A DNA stretch of 64,000 nucleotides from Ktedonobacter racemifer DSM 44963 (GTDB lineage Bacteria; Chloroflexota; Ktedonobacteria; Ktedonobacterales; Ktedonobacteraceae). Made by a program: the position numbers and the translations under genes. The stretch lies in assembly GCF_000178855.1 (NCBI RefSeq), contig NZ_ADVG01000003.1, forward strand, positions 1,426,001-1,490,000, in the 5' to 3' direction. The notes under the pieces were generated by a model. That model saw only the letters and a program-made list of their open reading frames with translations, did no database searches and was not told where the DNA came from. Below, piece by piece: positions 22,958 through 32,291 of this stretch. Every line of letters starts with the position of its first letter. Position 1 is the stretch's first letter.

Positions 22958-24772
22958 CTACACCGTGTGAACGTTGCTGACATTGCCCATGTTCACGGGA
23001 CAGAGGGGACCGACCTCTGCCACATAGGTTGGTTCCTGTGATACCTGGTGATAGATGAATTCAACATATTCATAGGAGCCATTGTTGGCGTACCATATCA
23101 GGTCGTAGCTACCCTGGGAAATGCCATGAAAGGCAAAGTTGCCATTGCCCTGGATACCTGTCTTCTTCGAGGCATCCCATTTGGCGAAGAGTTCGTCCTT
23201 TCCCATTCCACCCTTCAGACCTGTCGTCAGCCCGATCTGATTAAAGGGAACGTCGGATTCGACATTGGTAAAGTGTCCCGTGATGTCCTGGGGCGCGTTC
23301 AAATCCTTTTGCGCTGACTTGCCCTCGTTGGTATCACCATACTCCTTGGCCAGGCGTTGATAGGTTGGGATGGCGGTGGAGCAGGATGAGGAGCGCTCCT
23401 GCTTTCCCATTCCCAGCAGTGCCTTTGCCATGTCGCTATGCAACTGCCCAGCTTCAGGAGCACTGGAGAATTTAGTGAGTACCTTATCGAAGGCGTTGAC
23501 CGCTGACTCATAATCTTGCGTCTGTAGCTTCCCTTCGCCAATATTGTAGTAGGCCGTGGCATCCAGGGCGCTGGCCTGTGCCTGGCAGGTGTTATCGCAG
23601 TAAGGAAGTCCCAGAACTGTGTCGAGGCTCTTTGAAGCCACATCGTAATCTTTTGTGTCCAGGCTCTGGCGACTCAGGCCGATACGCGCCGCAATATCCC
23701 CCACTTGAGCGCGATGGAGCTCATCATTTACCGAGCTAGCGGTAAATTTCTGGATGACCGTATCAAATTTGGTTAAGGCCTCGTTATAATGCTGTGATTT
23801 ATTTAGCGCCAGGCCCCAGGAGGTATAGGTCCGGGCAATATCTGCACCATCGGGAGCCTGCTCGCCTCCCTGGGTATACTCATCGATAGCAGGCTGCCAC
23901 TGTTGCTGATTCTCCAGGCTATGGGCCTGCGCGATGTGCAGAGAGGGCTGAATGCTGAAGGCCACGCCCGAGTAGATGAAGAGCACAATGATGATAATGG
24001 CAGAAGTTATGGCCTGGCGCACACGCGTCTTATTGAGAATGGAGGCCATCCCATCTCCCATGCGAACGGCGAGCGCGATCAGCAAGAGAACGCCTAGCAG
24101 TAGCGCCGCCACGGCGGCATGGGCTGATCCCGCGGCCCAATCGCTTCCAGTAAGGTGCAGGACCACGAAGAGGACGATCAGCAGGCCCAGGCCTCCCAGA
24201 ACCCCCCAGAGCGGCAGAGGGCGAGCCAGCTTTCCTGGCTGTTTGGGTGGCTTTGAGGCAGGCGCGGGCGCGACTGGAGGATAGTTCATGCCAGAAGTGG
24301 CCGCATAGTTTATGCCTGAGCCAACGCCTGGCTGGCTGGCATATGGGTTGTATGGATTTGTTGGGACCGTGTTTGCTTGTGGTGGATAGCCTGGCCAGGA
24401 AGGCTGGCTATTGTAGGGATCATACGGCCCTGGTACGGGCTGGACCTGGGGCGTCTGTGGCGGAGGCGCTGGCTGGGGTGTTGGTCCGTAGGGCGCCTCC
24501 TGCCACACAACTTGTGTACTTTCTCCATAGGACTCTGCGGCTGCGGCTGCAGGCGTTGATGATCCATATTCTTGAAAGGTTGGATGTTCCTCTATGGGGT
24601 GCTTGGGCCTGGGAGCGGTATCCTCGTCTTGACTGATTGGAAATAACGCTTCCTGCTGTTCAGGGAGAATAACGTCTTTCTCGGGTGGATCGGCCTGTTT
24701 GTCGGCCGGCAGATTCTGCTCGTCTTGATGTTGCGGTTGGGGTTGCTGTTCCTCATTGTGAATGGGATCCAT
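22958..24772 (-). CDS. Large membrane protein: proline-rich N-terminus, three TM segments, TPR-like outer domain
   Basis: 604 aa from ATG 24772 (GGAGGG 10 nt before it); ATG 24790 is an alternative. The first 175 residues are acidic, then Pro/Gln/Tyr-rich and disordered (QPAPPPQTPQVQPVPGPYDP). Three hydrophobic segments follow (about 188-208, 215-235 and 258-278). The rest is a helical repeat region with TPR character: YTSWGLALNKSQHYNEALTK, FDTVIQKF, YYNIGEGKLQTQDYESAVNA, FDKVLTKF. The last 110 residues are beta-like and end with CPVNMGNVSNVHTV. Function unknown. Four scattered cysteines (CDNTC, SSSCS, LCP) may form disulfides outside. Confidence 0.8.
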   Translation of the reverse strand: MDPIHNEEQQPQPQHQDEQNLPADKQADPPEKDVILPEQQEALFPISQDEDTAPRPKHPIEEHPTFQEYGSSTPAAAAAESYGESTQVVWQEAPYGPTPQPAPPPQTPQVQPVPGPYDPYNSQPSWPGYPPQANTVPTNPYNPYASQPGVGSGINYAATSGMNYPPVAPAPASKPPKQPGKLARPLPLWGVLGGLGLLIVLFVVLHLTGSDWAAGSAHAAVAALLLGVLLLIALAVRMGDGMASILNKTRVRQAITSAIIIIVLFIYSGVAFSIQPSLHIAQAHSLENQQQWQPAIDEYTQGGEQAPDGADIARTYTSWGLALNKSQHYNEALTKFDTVIQKFTASSVNDELHRAQVGDIAARIGLSRQSLDTKDYDVASKSLDTVLGLPYCDNTCQAQASALDATAYYNIGEGKLQTQDYESAVNAFDKVLTKFSSAPEAGQLHSDMAKALLGMGKQERSSSCSTAIPTYQRLAKEYGDTNEGKSAQKDLNAPQDITGHFTNVESDVPFNQIGLTTGLKGGMGKDELFAKWDASKKTGIQGNGNFAFHGISQGSYDLIWYANNGSYEYVEFIYHQVSQEPTYVAEVGPLCPVNMGNVSNVHTV

Positions 24773-25157
24773 GCGGATTTCGCCCTCCATACATAGCGCT
24801 TTACTTGCGCCATCAATTGAAATACCATTAGAAACATTAGGCGCCTGAAACTACTAAAAGAATAACATATTAAGCACATCTTTTTCACAGATTTGTGCTA
24901 TGAGGATAAGGGTATCTTTTGCTTATAGAAGTCCGCCAGGCCTTAATTATAAAAGAGGATGGCTTAACACTCTATGAAATTACCCACACTATATGGCGGC
25001 AACGGCAAACAATGTATTAGCTCTGACTTGAGCCTACTTGATTTTTTCTTAGCTGAAAACTACACTTGCTATAGTGATTGATGAAACCATATGCGAAACA
25101 GACTGAAACAGTCTGTTTTTAGCAAGAAGCAAGAAGCAAGAGAAGGAGTTGGCTCCT
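24773..25157. other. AT-rich intergenic region with a hairpin before the R2lox gene
   Basis: 385 bp. The hairpin AAACAGACT-GAAAC-AGTCTGTTT with two more Ts (25096-25120) ends 37 bp before the R2lox start; it could be an attenuator or an operator. GCAAGAA repeats follow it (AGCAAGAAGCAAGAAGCAAG). Nothing else seen. Confidence 0.45.
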
Positions 25158-26039
25158 ATGGCAACGATGCCTCGTCGAACCTATACTACGCTAAGCAGCC
25201 GTGGTTTGCGGCATGACATTCTTCCCATGCGGCTCTACCACAAGGCCAAGAAGTTGGGAACCTGGGACCCTCGCGATATTGATCTAAGCCAGGACTGCCA
25301 GGACTGGCAACAGTTGGCGGAGGATCCCAGGACACGGCTGCGCAACCTGATTCTTAGTTTTCAGGCAGGCGAGGAGGCTGTAACGCTGGACCTCCTGCCT
25401 CTGATCATGACTGTGGCGCGTGAGGGGCGCCTGGAAGAAGAGCTCTTTCTCACGACCTTTCTCTGGGAAGAGGGGAAGCACACCGAGTTCTTTCGCCGCA
25501 TCCTCGACGAGGTCATGCAGGCCGAGGGTGATCTGCATGGTGTGCGCACTGCAAACAATACCCGCGACCTCTTCTCCGACGACCTGCCGCGTGAGATGAA
25601 CCTGTTGCTCACCGATCCCTCACCAGTGAACCAGGCTCGGGCCTCGGTGCTCTATAACATGATTGTCGAGGGTGTGCTTGCCGAGACAGGTTATTTCAGC
25701 TTCTTCCGCTTGCTCACACAGAACAATATCATGCCTGGCCTGCAACAGGGCATCCAGTATATTAAGCGCGATGAGTCGCGACACATCGCTTATGGGGTCT
25801 TCCTGATCTCGCGCCTGGTGGCCCAGGACAAGTCCCTCTGGCCCATCGTCGAGGATCGCATGAACGAACTCTTCGGCGCTATCCAGAGCGATCAGCAGCA
25901 GAATGGCACCCCCGAAGCCGTGCGTGACTACGCGCGCCAGCAGTTCGAGAAGCGCCTGGCACGCATTGCTCGCGCCCGCAACCAGACCCTTGAGCAGGTC
26001 TATCAGTCCTCTGATATTGAGGAGACGCAGGTTTCCTAA
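25158..26039 (+). CDS. R2-like ligand-binding oxidase (R2lox)
   Basis: 293 aa from ATG 25158; SD AAGGAG 9 nt before. The ferritin-like four-helix fold carries the ligands E72 (FQAGEEAV), E105 and H108 (LWEEGKH), E171 (NMIVEGV), E206 and H209 (DESRH). V75 and Y166 sit where R2lox proteins form the Val-Tyr ether crosslink: Y is five residues before E171, as in the characterised enzymes. R2lox binds a Mn/Fe centre and a fatty acid, and its physiological reaction is not known. It is not a ribonucleotide reductase subunit. It stands alone and ends with a hairpin. Confidence 0.9.
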   Translation: MATMPRRTYTTLSSRGLRHDILPMRLYHKAKKLGTWDPRDIDLSQDCQDWQQLAEDPRTRLRNLILSFQAGEEAVTLDLLPLIMTVAREGRLEEELFLTTFLWEEGKHTEFFRRILDEVMQAEGDLHGVRTANNTRDLFSDDLPREMNLLLTDPSPVNQARASVLYNMIVEGVLAETGYFSFFRLLTQNNIMPGLQQGIQYIKRDESRHIAYGVFLISRLVAQDKSLWPIVEDRMNELFGAIQSDQQQNGTPEAVRDYARQQFEKRLARIARARNQTLEQVYQSSDIEETQVS

Positions 26040-26091
26040 TAGAGATTTTTCTAATTACATGCACCCCTATCCGCAAGCTTGGTAGGGCTTA

Positions 26092-26141
26092 AAAAGAAGT
26101 GATGACACATTGCTAATAGACAATGTGTCATCACTTCTTTT
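26092..26141. terminator. 21-bp hairpin after R2lox
   Basis: Arms 26092-26112 and 26121-26141, perfect, 8-nt loop, A-rich left and T-rich right ends. A good bidirectional terminator between R2lox and the GT87 gene. Confidence 0.7.
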
Positions 26142-26241
26142 CACTCGACGAGCAATTGCCAGTAACTGAACAAATGCACCTTCATAATTGATAGCATTTC
26201 TTGATAATTTGCTTTTTATCAAGGCAATAAAAGTTGGATAG

Positions 26242-27615
26242 CTATGGCTCGATTGCTATTGAGGTTGGCAATGTGTTGGGAATATGTGTTTGTTGTTCAG
26301 GGGGTTGCGCTAGCGAGCTTCGAATAAGTGTTCCTATGACAAAGCCGAGTAACAGCAGGCCTCTTACCAGGGAGAGCGGAAAGATAGTTTCAGGTGGAGG
26401 AGAGCCTGCATTATATACAACAGGATAGATAAAATAGGTTAGAAGCATTACCGAGGTCCATAATACAATTGCAGGCCGTGTTTCTTGCCTGGCTGTGGCA
26501 AGTAATGGCAGAAGCCAGATGATATATTGAGGGCTAAAAATTTTCCCTGTTACCAGTACGAGTACTATCATGACCAGGAACACCATGGATAAAGCGATTT
26601 TCTTGCGCCATTGTAGCCAGCAGAGAGTAAGAATCCCAGTTACTAATAGCAAAGTTCCTGCTAGAGAGACAATGCTATCTAATGTGCTTGTGACATTCAT
26701 TGAGACGAAAGCATAGCGATAATGATAAGGAAACCCTACAAAGCTTCCTAGCCAGATGAAGGCTCCACTAAGTGTCTCTATTTCAAGAGGACGAGCCTGG
26801 AAATAGGATAATGCTCCCATTGTGCCGGGAATGCTAATCAGAAGTGATGCCAGTGTGATAAGTATGGTACATCCAACAAAGCCGACCAGGACGGGTAACC
26901 AGCGTTGGCGTGCATACCATAGCCCTTGAGAAGCTTGTTGTTGTGCCAGCAGTAGTGGCAATAGCAGCAGAACTGGATAGAATTTGAGGAACGTTCCAAG
27001 AGCGATGCAGACATATGCCCAGGTCCAGCGTTTGCGTTCAGCCAGGAGCAATGCAAACATAGTGCAAGCAGCAGGAAAGATATCGAAGCGGCTTGTTAGC
27101 GTTGACCAGCCTGCTATAACAGCATAGATCAGGAAGAGAATCGCACTCCGAGTCGAGATGAAGTGTTTAACCAAGAAATAGAGCAGTACTACAACCAGGA
27201 GCACTAGGCAGGCAAAAGCTTGCTGATAAAATTGGAAGGGAACTATTAAGGGCAGTGAAAAAGGTAGCAGTGTTAGAATTGGGTATTCGCGCGGGGTAGT
27301 GTGTGAACGTACACCACTTAACTGGCGCTCAGCCAGGGAAATTATTGGGGCAGGAGCATGGTATTTGTGCAGTCTCTGTATCTCAGATTGAAGCATACCT
27401 TTATTATTCAGAAATGCACATTGCTCGCCAGGTAATTGATTTAGGCCATCTTGCCCATGCCAGAATGCTACTGCATAGCATTGATAAATAGCAGCATCTA
27501 CATACTTACTTGAGAACTGCCATGAAGAGCCATAGTAAAGTAGCATACCTGCCAGTAGTAGCAAAAGTATATCGGTCAGGAAGCCTGTACGTGAACTTAG
27601 TGTCTTAGTATTCAT
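26242..27615 (-). CDS. GT87-family (DUF2029) polyprenyl-phosphate-sugar-dependent mannosyltransferase-like membrane protein
   Basis: 457 aa; SD GAGGAG before ATG 27615. About 10-11 TM helices. The first outer loop has YVDAAIYQCYAVAFWHGQ, in the place of the catalytic Asp of GT-C enzymes. SRFDIFPAACTMFALLLAER and GTFLKFYPVLLLLPLLLAQQ match the DUF2029 signature (K.YP). IFSPQYIIWLLPLL is the typical late motif. Members transfer mannose or arabinose from a lipid-linked donor outside the membrane. The C-terminal tail is short and Gln/Pro-rich. Monocistronic; acceptor unknown. Confidence 0.8.
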   Translation of the reverse strand: MNTKTLSSRTGFLTDILLLLLAGMLLYYGSSWQFSSKYVDAAIYQCYAVAFWHGQDGLNQLPGEQCAFLNNKGMLQSEIQRLHKYHAPAPIISLAERQLSGVRSHTTPREYPILTLLPFSLPLIVPFQFYQQAFACLVLLVVVLLYFLVKHFISTRSAILFLIYAVIAGWSTLTSRFDIFPAACTMFALLLAERKRWTWAYVCIALGTFLKFYPVLLLLPLLLAQQQASQGLWYARQRWLPVLVGFVGCTILITLASLLISIPGTMGALSYFQARPLEIETLSGAFIWLGSFVGFPYHYRYAFVSMNVTSTLDSIVSLAGTLLLVTGILTLCWLQWRKKIALSMVFLVMIVLVLVTGKIFSPQYIIWLLPLLATARQETRPAIVLWTSVMLLTYFIYPVVYNAGSPPPETIFPLSLVRGLLLLGFVIGTLIRSSLAQPPEQQTHIPNTLPTSIAIEP

Positions 27616-27873
27616 ATTGGTGAAACTCTCCTCATAAGTTTCTATGGTGAAGAAGTGGTGTATATAATACCATCAATATGGTGTGTGGGTATATGCAAAC
27701 AGGACCATACTCTTTCCTGGCATTTTGTCCAGGGAGTGTTTCTGCTTTTGGACAGAGACAGCGGGCTATATCTCCTTTATACTGAAATGGTAGTTTGTGA
27801 ATGTCTGAGGCCTGTTTAGGATGCAAAAAAATATGGCACAATGGATTGAAGTAAATAAAAGGAGCAATTTCGT

Positions 27874-28716
27874 ATGACCAACTCTATTTCTCAGCGCCAG
27901 ATGCTTGAATATTGGATTCAACTGACTCATCCAGAGAAGGCTCTAGCTCAATTCCCTGGAATAAATGATGCCATAATTGCCAACATGTTTGGGATCGATG
28001 TCGCGACATATAACGAGATCCGCCAGGGCTTCCAGGCTCGGGTGCGCCAGGCGGCCGAGGAATTGCTGGCCGATGCGGACTTTGCCGCGCTTGTGGACCA
28101 GCTTCCCTTTGCTCCTGGTGCTAAGGTGGTTGGCTTTGGCTCCAGTACAACCGATGACCTGCAATCCTGGCTCGAAATCCTGCGTGCCGTTTTCGCCCTT
28201 CGACGCCCTCAGGATGGCGTTCGCTTTGTCAACGCGGGCGTCAGCGGGGATACAAGCACGCATGAGATTGCCCGTTTTAGCGCCGTGGTGAATGAACGGC
28301 CCGACTGGATTATCTGCCACATCAGCTCCAACGATGGGCGCAGGCATGGTGCCTCTCCAACTAAGCCCCTGGTAAGCCCTGAAGAGACGGAGAAGAACCT
28401 GGTCATGCTGCGTCACTTCGCCGCCAGCCAGACAAGTGCAAAGTGGATCTGGATGACGCCTACCTCGCTGATCGAGGAGAAGATTGCCGCCTTCCCCTTC
28501 TTTCAGCTTGGGCAGATCATGTTCTACAACGAAGATTCCGCGTGTGTAGCCGAAGCCGTGCTCAAGCAGCCTGATCCTGCCGTCAATCTCTGGGAGCTTT
28601 TCGGCCAGCCTGCTGATTCTGAACTGGTCTCCTGGGACGGCTTGCATCCGAGTCTGAAGGGGAATAAGCGCATCCTCCGAGCTCTTGTGGCTGACCTGGT
28701 CAAGCACTTCGCGTAA
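27874..28716 (+). CDS. SGNH/GDSL-type hydrolase
   Basis: 280 aa; SD AAAAGGAG. An N-terminal helical region of about 75 residues precedes the SGNH core: block I VVGFGSSTTDDLQSW (the nucleophile Ser in place of GDS), block II VNAGVSGDT (Gly), block III HISSNDGRR (Asn), and block V SWDGLHPSLKGN (Asp and His). It would cleave esters or acetyl groups from an unknown substrate. No signal peptide is visible, so it is probably cytoplasmic. It stands alone between a GT87 gene and a solute-binding protein gene. Confidence 0.87.
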   Translation: MTNSISQRQMLEYWIQLTHPEKALAQFPGINDAIIANMFGIDVATYNEIRQGFQARVRQAAEELLADADFAALVDQLPFAPGAKVVGFGSSTTDDLQSWLEILRAVFALRRPQDGVRFVNAGVSGDTSTHEIARFSAVVNERPDWIICHISSNDGRRHGASPTKPLVSPEETEKNLVMLRHFAASQTSAKWIWMTPTSLIEEKIAAFPFFQLGQIMFYNEDSACVAEAVLKQPDPAVNLWELFGQPADSELVSWDGLHPSLKGNKRILRALVADLVKHFA

Positions 28717-29171
28717 GTATAAGGGTGATTTCTTCCATGTCGCTCGGCATGGGAGAAATCTCTTCTATTAGAGAGAAAAAAAAGCCTATTAGAGAGAAAA
28801 AAAGCCTATGCTGAACCCGGTTCATTTTACAAGGTCAGGCTCCTGGATGATTACAAATAGTTGTGATTATAAATAACATATAACTCGCGCTCCTATGAAA
28901 ATGTAATGATATATACTTCTAATGTCGTTATATTCTATATTTTTGTCGTATCTATGGATTGCGAGTCTTCTTGCTTTCAGATTACAATAAAAAGCATTAC
29001 CCCCCATAGTAGATCGCCAAGCTATATAAGGGAGGCGATCAGAGGTGCGCATTTTGCCTCCCTGGTTTCTGCTAAATATAGCCTGGCGGACTAATAGCCA
29101 CTATTTTCCGCTGTAGACCGATGTAAAGATCCCTACAAAGGAACCTATCACCTTCGAAGGAGATGAGATAC
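28717..29171. other. 455-bp intergenic region with hairpins and a short tandem repeat
   Basis: 28727-28760 is a 13-bp hairpin, a likely terminator of the SGNH gene. 28765-28805 holds two copies of CTATTAGAGAGAAAAAAAGC. TGAACC-C-GGTTCA (about 28812-28824) is a 13-bp dyad. In the leader of the next gene GGGAGGC pairs with GCCTCCC (about 29031-29062) and GCTATAT with ATATAGC outside it, which may be a structured leader; no known riboswitch class was recognised. Confidence 0.4.
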
Positions 29172-30914
29172 ATGCACGTGAACACAGCAAACATGCGTCG
29201 TTTCCTCCCTCTTATTTTTTGTTTGCTTGCTTTATACCTGGCAGCCTGTGGTGGAGATTCGAATACCACCAATACTACCACGAAGGCGACCGCAGACAAA
29301 CAAGTATTTCACCATGCCATCAGCGGTATCAGTGATATTGCGACTTTTGATCCCGCACTGGCCGGAGATGGACCTTCTACGTCAGCTATTGGTATGGTCT
29401 TTAGCGGTTTAGTTCAGCTTAACAACCGGCTTCAGGTCTATGGTCAGCTAGCCCAATCATGGGAACAATCCCCTGATGGTTTGACCTGGACATTTAAGTT
29501 GAAGCCTAACCTGACTTTTAGTGACGGTTCTCCCCTGACCTCAGAGGACGTTGTCTGGAGCATTGACCGTGCCTTTGATCCCGCCCTCAAATCCACGACA
29601 GCCCCCTTTTATCTTGGGCTTATCAAGGATGGGGATAAACGTAGCAATGGAAAGGTCACAACATTAATCAATGATAGCTTGTTTGCTCCTGATCCGACGA
29701 CGGTGAAGATTGTTATTACGCAAAAGGCTCCGTATTTTCTCCAGGCCTTAACCTACACCAGTTCGTGGGTTGTTGAGAAGAAACTTGTAGATAAATATGG
29801 TAATCAAAAGTTTATGGATCATCTGACTGAAGGAGGCGGAGCGGGTCCCTGGATCGTAGCCAGCTATACGCATGGCACGCAAATTACCTTCGTGCCGAAT
29901 CCACACTATACTGGCCAGAAACCTCAGCTTGGCAAAGTCATTTTCTTCTTCTATAAGGATGCACCTACAACCTTTAAAGCCTATCAGGTAGGGCAGACGG
30001 ATGATGCGCCGGTGCCGACAGCTAATATTGAGTCGGCCAAAGCGTTGCCGCAAAAGCAGCTCCATATCACGCCCGCGCTCACCATTGGCTACTATACGAT
30101 GAACTACCTGGTCAAGCCTTTTGACAATATCAAGGTTCGCCAGGCTTTTGCCCTGTCCATCGACAAAGAGAAGATCGCGCATAATATTCGCAAAGATACT
30201 GTCTTTGCCACCAACCATATAATTCCGCAAGGGCAGCTTGGATATAACACGCAATTGCTTGGCCCAGCCGGAGTCACAAGTACCCGTGGCGATGCGCAAA
30301 AAGCCAAACAGCTTTTTGCGGAAGGGCTCAAAGAAGAGGGCATGACGCCTTCATCTCTGCCAAAGCTCACATTTACTGTAGCTACCAATGGTTCGCCCGA
30401 TGCTAAGAACGAGTTTCAGGCCGTGCAGCAGATGTGGAAAGCTGTGCTAGGCGTCGATGTGACACTTAATGACCTCGACTTTAACCAGCGCAACCAGTAT
30501 CTCGGCACAGCACAGGGTAATTCCAATGGCCCCATAATGTGGCAGAGTGGTTGGGGCGCAGACTATCCTGATCCCCAGGACTGGCTTGATTTGTTCCTGG
30601 ATAACCAGAACGGTGGCAATGGATTGAACTATGCTCATAACAAGTCTGCGAATGTATCATCGCAACTACAGACACAGGAACTGATCAAGCAGGCAGATAC
30701 GACGCTTAACCAGCAGCAGCGTATACAGTTGTACAACAAGGCAGAGCAACAACTAGTCAACGATGTTGCCTGGCTGCCCATAAGCCAGAGCAATACATTG
30801 ATTGTGCGTAAACCTTGTCTCGTAGGTTTCGTCGATAATGCTCAAGGTATTTGGCCTCCCGATGATTGGGGCAATATCTATATCTCGACGGACCCGCTTT
30901 GTGCCAAGAGCTAA
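29172..30914 (+). CDS. ABC transporter solute-binding lipoprotein, family 5 (peptide/nickel type)
   Basis: 580 aa from ATG 29172 (SD AAGGAG 10 nt before). The signal peptide ends in a lipobox: FLPLIFCLLALYLAACGGDS, with the Cys about 25 residues in. SBP_bac_5 features follow: GDGPSTSAIGMVFSGLVQLN, LAQSWEQSPDGLTWTFKLKP, TFSDGSPLTSEDVVWSIDRA and VRQAFALSIDKEKIA. Such proteins deliver oligopeptides or similar ligands to a permease. No permease or ATPase gene follows: the next thing is a tnpB element, which may have separated them or the protein works with components elsewhere. Confidence 0.92.
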   Translation: MHVNTANMRRFLPLIFCLLALYLAACGGDSNTTNTTTKATADKQVFHHAISGISDIATFDPALAGDGPSTSAIGMVFSGLVQLNNRLQVYGQLAQSWEQSPDGLTWTFKLKPNLTFSDGSPLTSEDVVWSIDRAFDPALKSTTAPFYLGLIKDGDKRSNGKVTTLINDSLFAPDPTTVKIVITQKAPYFLQALTYTSSWVVEKKLVDKYGNQKFMDHLTEGGGAGPWIVASYTHGTQITFVPNPHYTGQKPQLGKVIFFFYKDAPTTFKAYQVGQTDDAPVPTANIESAKALPQKQLHITPALTIGYYTMNYLVKPFDNIKVRQAFALSIDKEKIAHNIRKDTVFATNHIIPQGQLGYNTQLLGPAGVTSTRGDAQKAKQLFAEGLKEEGMTPSSLPKLTFTVATNGSPDAKNEFQAVQQMWKAVLGVDVTLNDLDFNQRNQYLGTAQGNSNGPIMWQSGWGADYPDPQDWLDLFLDNQNGGNGLNYAHNKSANVSSQLQTQELIKQADTTLNQQQRIQLYNKAEQQLVNDVAWLPISQSNTLIVRKPCLVGFVDNAQGIWPPDDWGNIYISTDPLCAKS

Positions 30915-30934
30915 TGGTAATTAATCAGTAGTCA

Positions 30935-31100
30935 GTACCCTACGGCTAAAGCCGAGGGCTTGGAGTTGTGTCTGAACTCCACCGCAATTCAGCATACCTT
31001 TTCAGGCGTGCGGCTTTGGCTTCATCGTCCGACACAGAAGGCGCGTACTGACAAGAGGCCCGTTCCTCTCCAGTCTTGCCGGATAAGAAGCGTTCGCATC
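30935..31100 (-). ncRNA. Predicted omegaRNA of the second tnpB element
   Basis: By analogy, the 3' end of tnpB plus the right end of the IS would give the guide RNA, with the guide derived from the flank beyond the CCGTAGGG hairpin. Limits are guesses. Confidence 0.3.
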
Positions 31101-32152
31101 GCAATGTTTCTTGCACCAACCAGATCGGCATGGAGCGTGTACTGACAATTCTGACAGACGAAGAGCAATCCTTTGTTGGGTCTATTCTCTTTGCAGGTGT
31201 GCCCACATTTGGGGCAGGCTTGCGAGGTAGAGTTGGCATCGACCTTGATTGCCATACTTCGATGTAAGAGCGCTTTATAGGCAATCATGCTATGCAACTC
31301 AGCGAAGGACCATTTGGAGAAGGTACGATTGGCTTTTCGCTGTTTTGCATTTTTGCCTTTGCGTCGTTTGGTACGCTCTCGAATGTCTGTCAGATGCTCC
31401 AGTCCAATCAAGCTTTGAGGGGGCTGTTGGACAATCCGCTTACTCACGACATGATTGGTATTCTGCTTCAACCGTCTCTCTCGTCCACTGATGGCAACGA
31501 GCCTTCTTGTCGCTGAACGAGTGCCTTTCTTTTGCAGACGTTTTCTCAGTCGTGCGTAGTGGTTTGCCTTGGGGACAATCTGTTTGCCTGAATGGAAGGT
31601 GCAATCCCCTTGCATCGTCGCCGTGACGGCAAGGTATCGCATCCCCACATCCACGCCAACGACTTGCTTGTGTGTTTCAGGTGTAGGATCAGCCGTCTCA
31701 ATTGCAAGAGAGACAAGGAGGTAAAATTGTTTCTTGGGCTTGTCATACCAGAGTTTCGATGCACCAATCTCCGCTCCACGCTGGATCAATGCCACATGCT
31801 TATTGTAGCCAGTATAGGGCACGATAACACGTCCCTCAAGGGTCAGGATGCTCACCTGCTGCTCTTTCTTGAAGGTGTAGTCTTTCTTGTACTGATAGGT
31901 CAACGTGGGGGAGATGAACGTGGGAGCCTTATCAAGCCCTTTGTAGCGTTTCTTGGTCTTCCCTTCCTTACGATGAACAGCATTGTTCTTGACCTTTGTC
32001 CAGAGGGTTTTATACGAGGCTCCAACTTGGCGAGGAACAGAACAGGCCATTTGCGAAGGCAGATGAAAACGGAGGCGGATCTCTTCGTAGGTGGCATCTT
32101 GCAAACGAACAGCATTGCTCATCTTGCCATGCTCAAAGGCGTACTGGCTCAC
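31022..32152 (-). CDS. tnpB: TnpB, RNA-guided nuclease (start codon probably lost)
   Basis: 376 aa from GTG 32152. RuvC: D168 in VVGVDVGMRYL, E252 in LIGLEHLTDIRER, and the final Asp in TLHADLVGARNIA; zinc finger CPKCGHTC..CQNCQY. The conserved N-terminus (KTVLTAKLKLNTTPEQFKAL, then RTTQLAYRDSLNYVSQYAFE) continues in frame upstream to 32257, where TAG stops it. No ATG, GTG or TTG exists there. ACG (32252-32254) stands exactly where M would be in M-KTVLTAKL, so ATG to ACG is the likely change. It may still start from GTG 32152 without the first strand, or weakly from ACG. Unlike the tnpB at 14704 it is of the common short type. Confidence 0.85.
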   Translation of the reverse strand: MSQYAFEHGKMSNAVRLQDATYEEIRLRFHLPSQMACSVPRQVGASYKTLWTKVKNNAVHRKEGKTKKRYKGLDKAPTFISPTLTYQYKKDYTFKKEQQVSILTLEGRVIVPYTGYNKHVALIQRGAEIGASKLWYDKPKKQFYLLVSLAIETADPTPETHKQVVGVDVGMRYLAVTATMQGDCTFHSGKQIVPKANHYARLRKRLQKKGTRSATRRLVAISGRERRLKQNTNHVVSKRIVQQPPQSLIGLEHLTDIRERTKRRKGKNAKQRKANRTFSKWSFAELHSMIAYKALLHRSMAIKVDANSTSQACPKCGHTCKENRPNKGLLFVCQNCQYTLHADLVGARNIAMRTLLIRQDWRGTGLLSVRAFCVGR

Positions 32153-32261
32153 ATAGTTGAGAGAATCCCGATACGCCAGTTGCGTTGTACGTAATGCCTT
32201 GAATTGCTCGGGCGTTGTATTTAATTTGAGTTTCGCTGTTAATACCGTTTTCGTACGCTAA

Positions 32262-32291
32262 ATTATACCATAGTTTTCATCTGACTGTCAA
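32262..32291 (-). promoter_or_regulatory. Consensus promoter of the second tnpB, placing the start point at the ACG codon
   Basis: On the minus strand TTGACA (32291-32286), 18 bp, TGG-TATAAT (32267-32262). Transcription should start about 7 nt on, near 32255, almost on the ACG codon at 32254, so the mRNA would be leaderless. Confidence 0.6.

Noticed and set aside
25158..26039. Ribonucleotide reductase small subunit
   Set aside because: The Val and Tyr at crosslink positions and the ligand order fit R2lox, and no large subunit gene is nearby.
27943..28707. Minus-strand open frame of 254 codons opposite the SGNH hydrolase gene
   Set aside because: The plus-strand gene has all four SGNH blocks and an SD; the opposite frame has neither.
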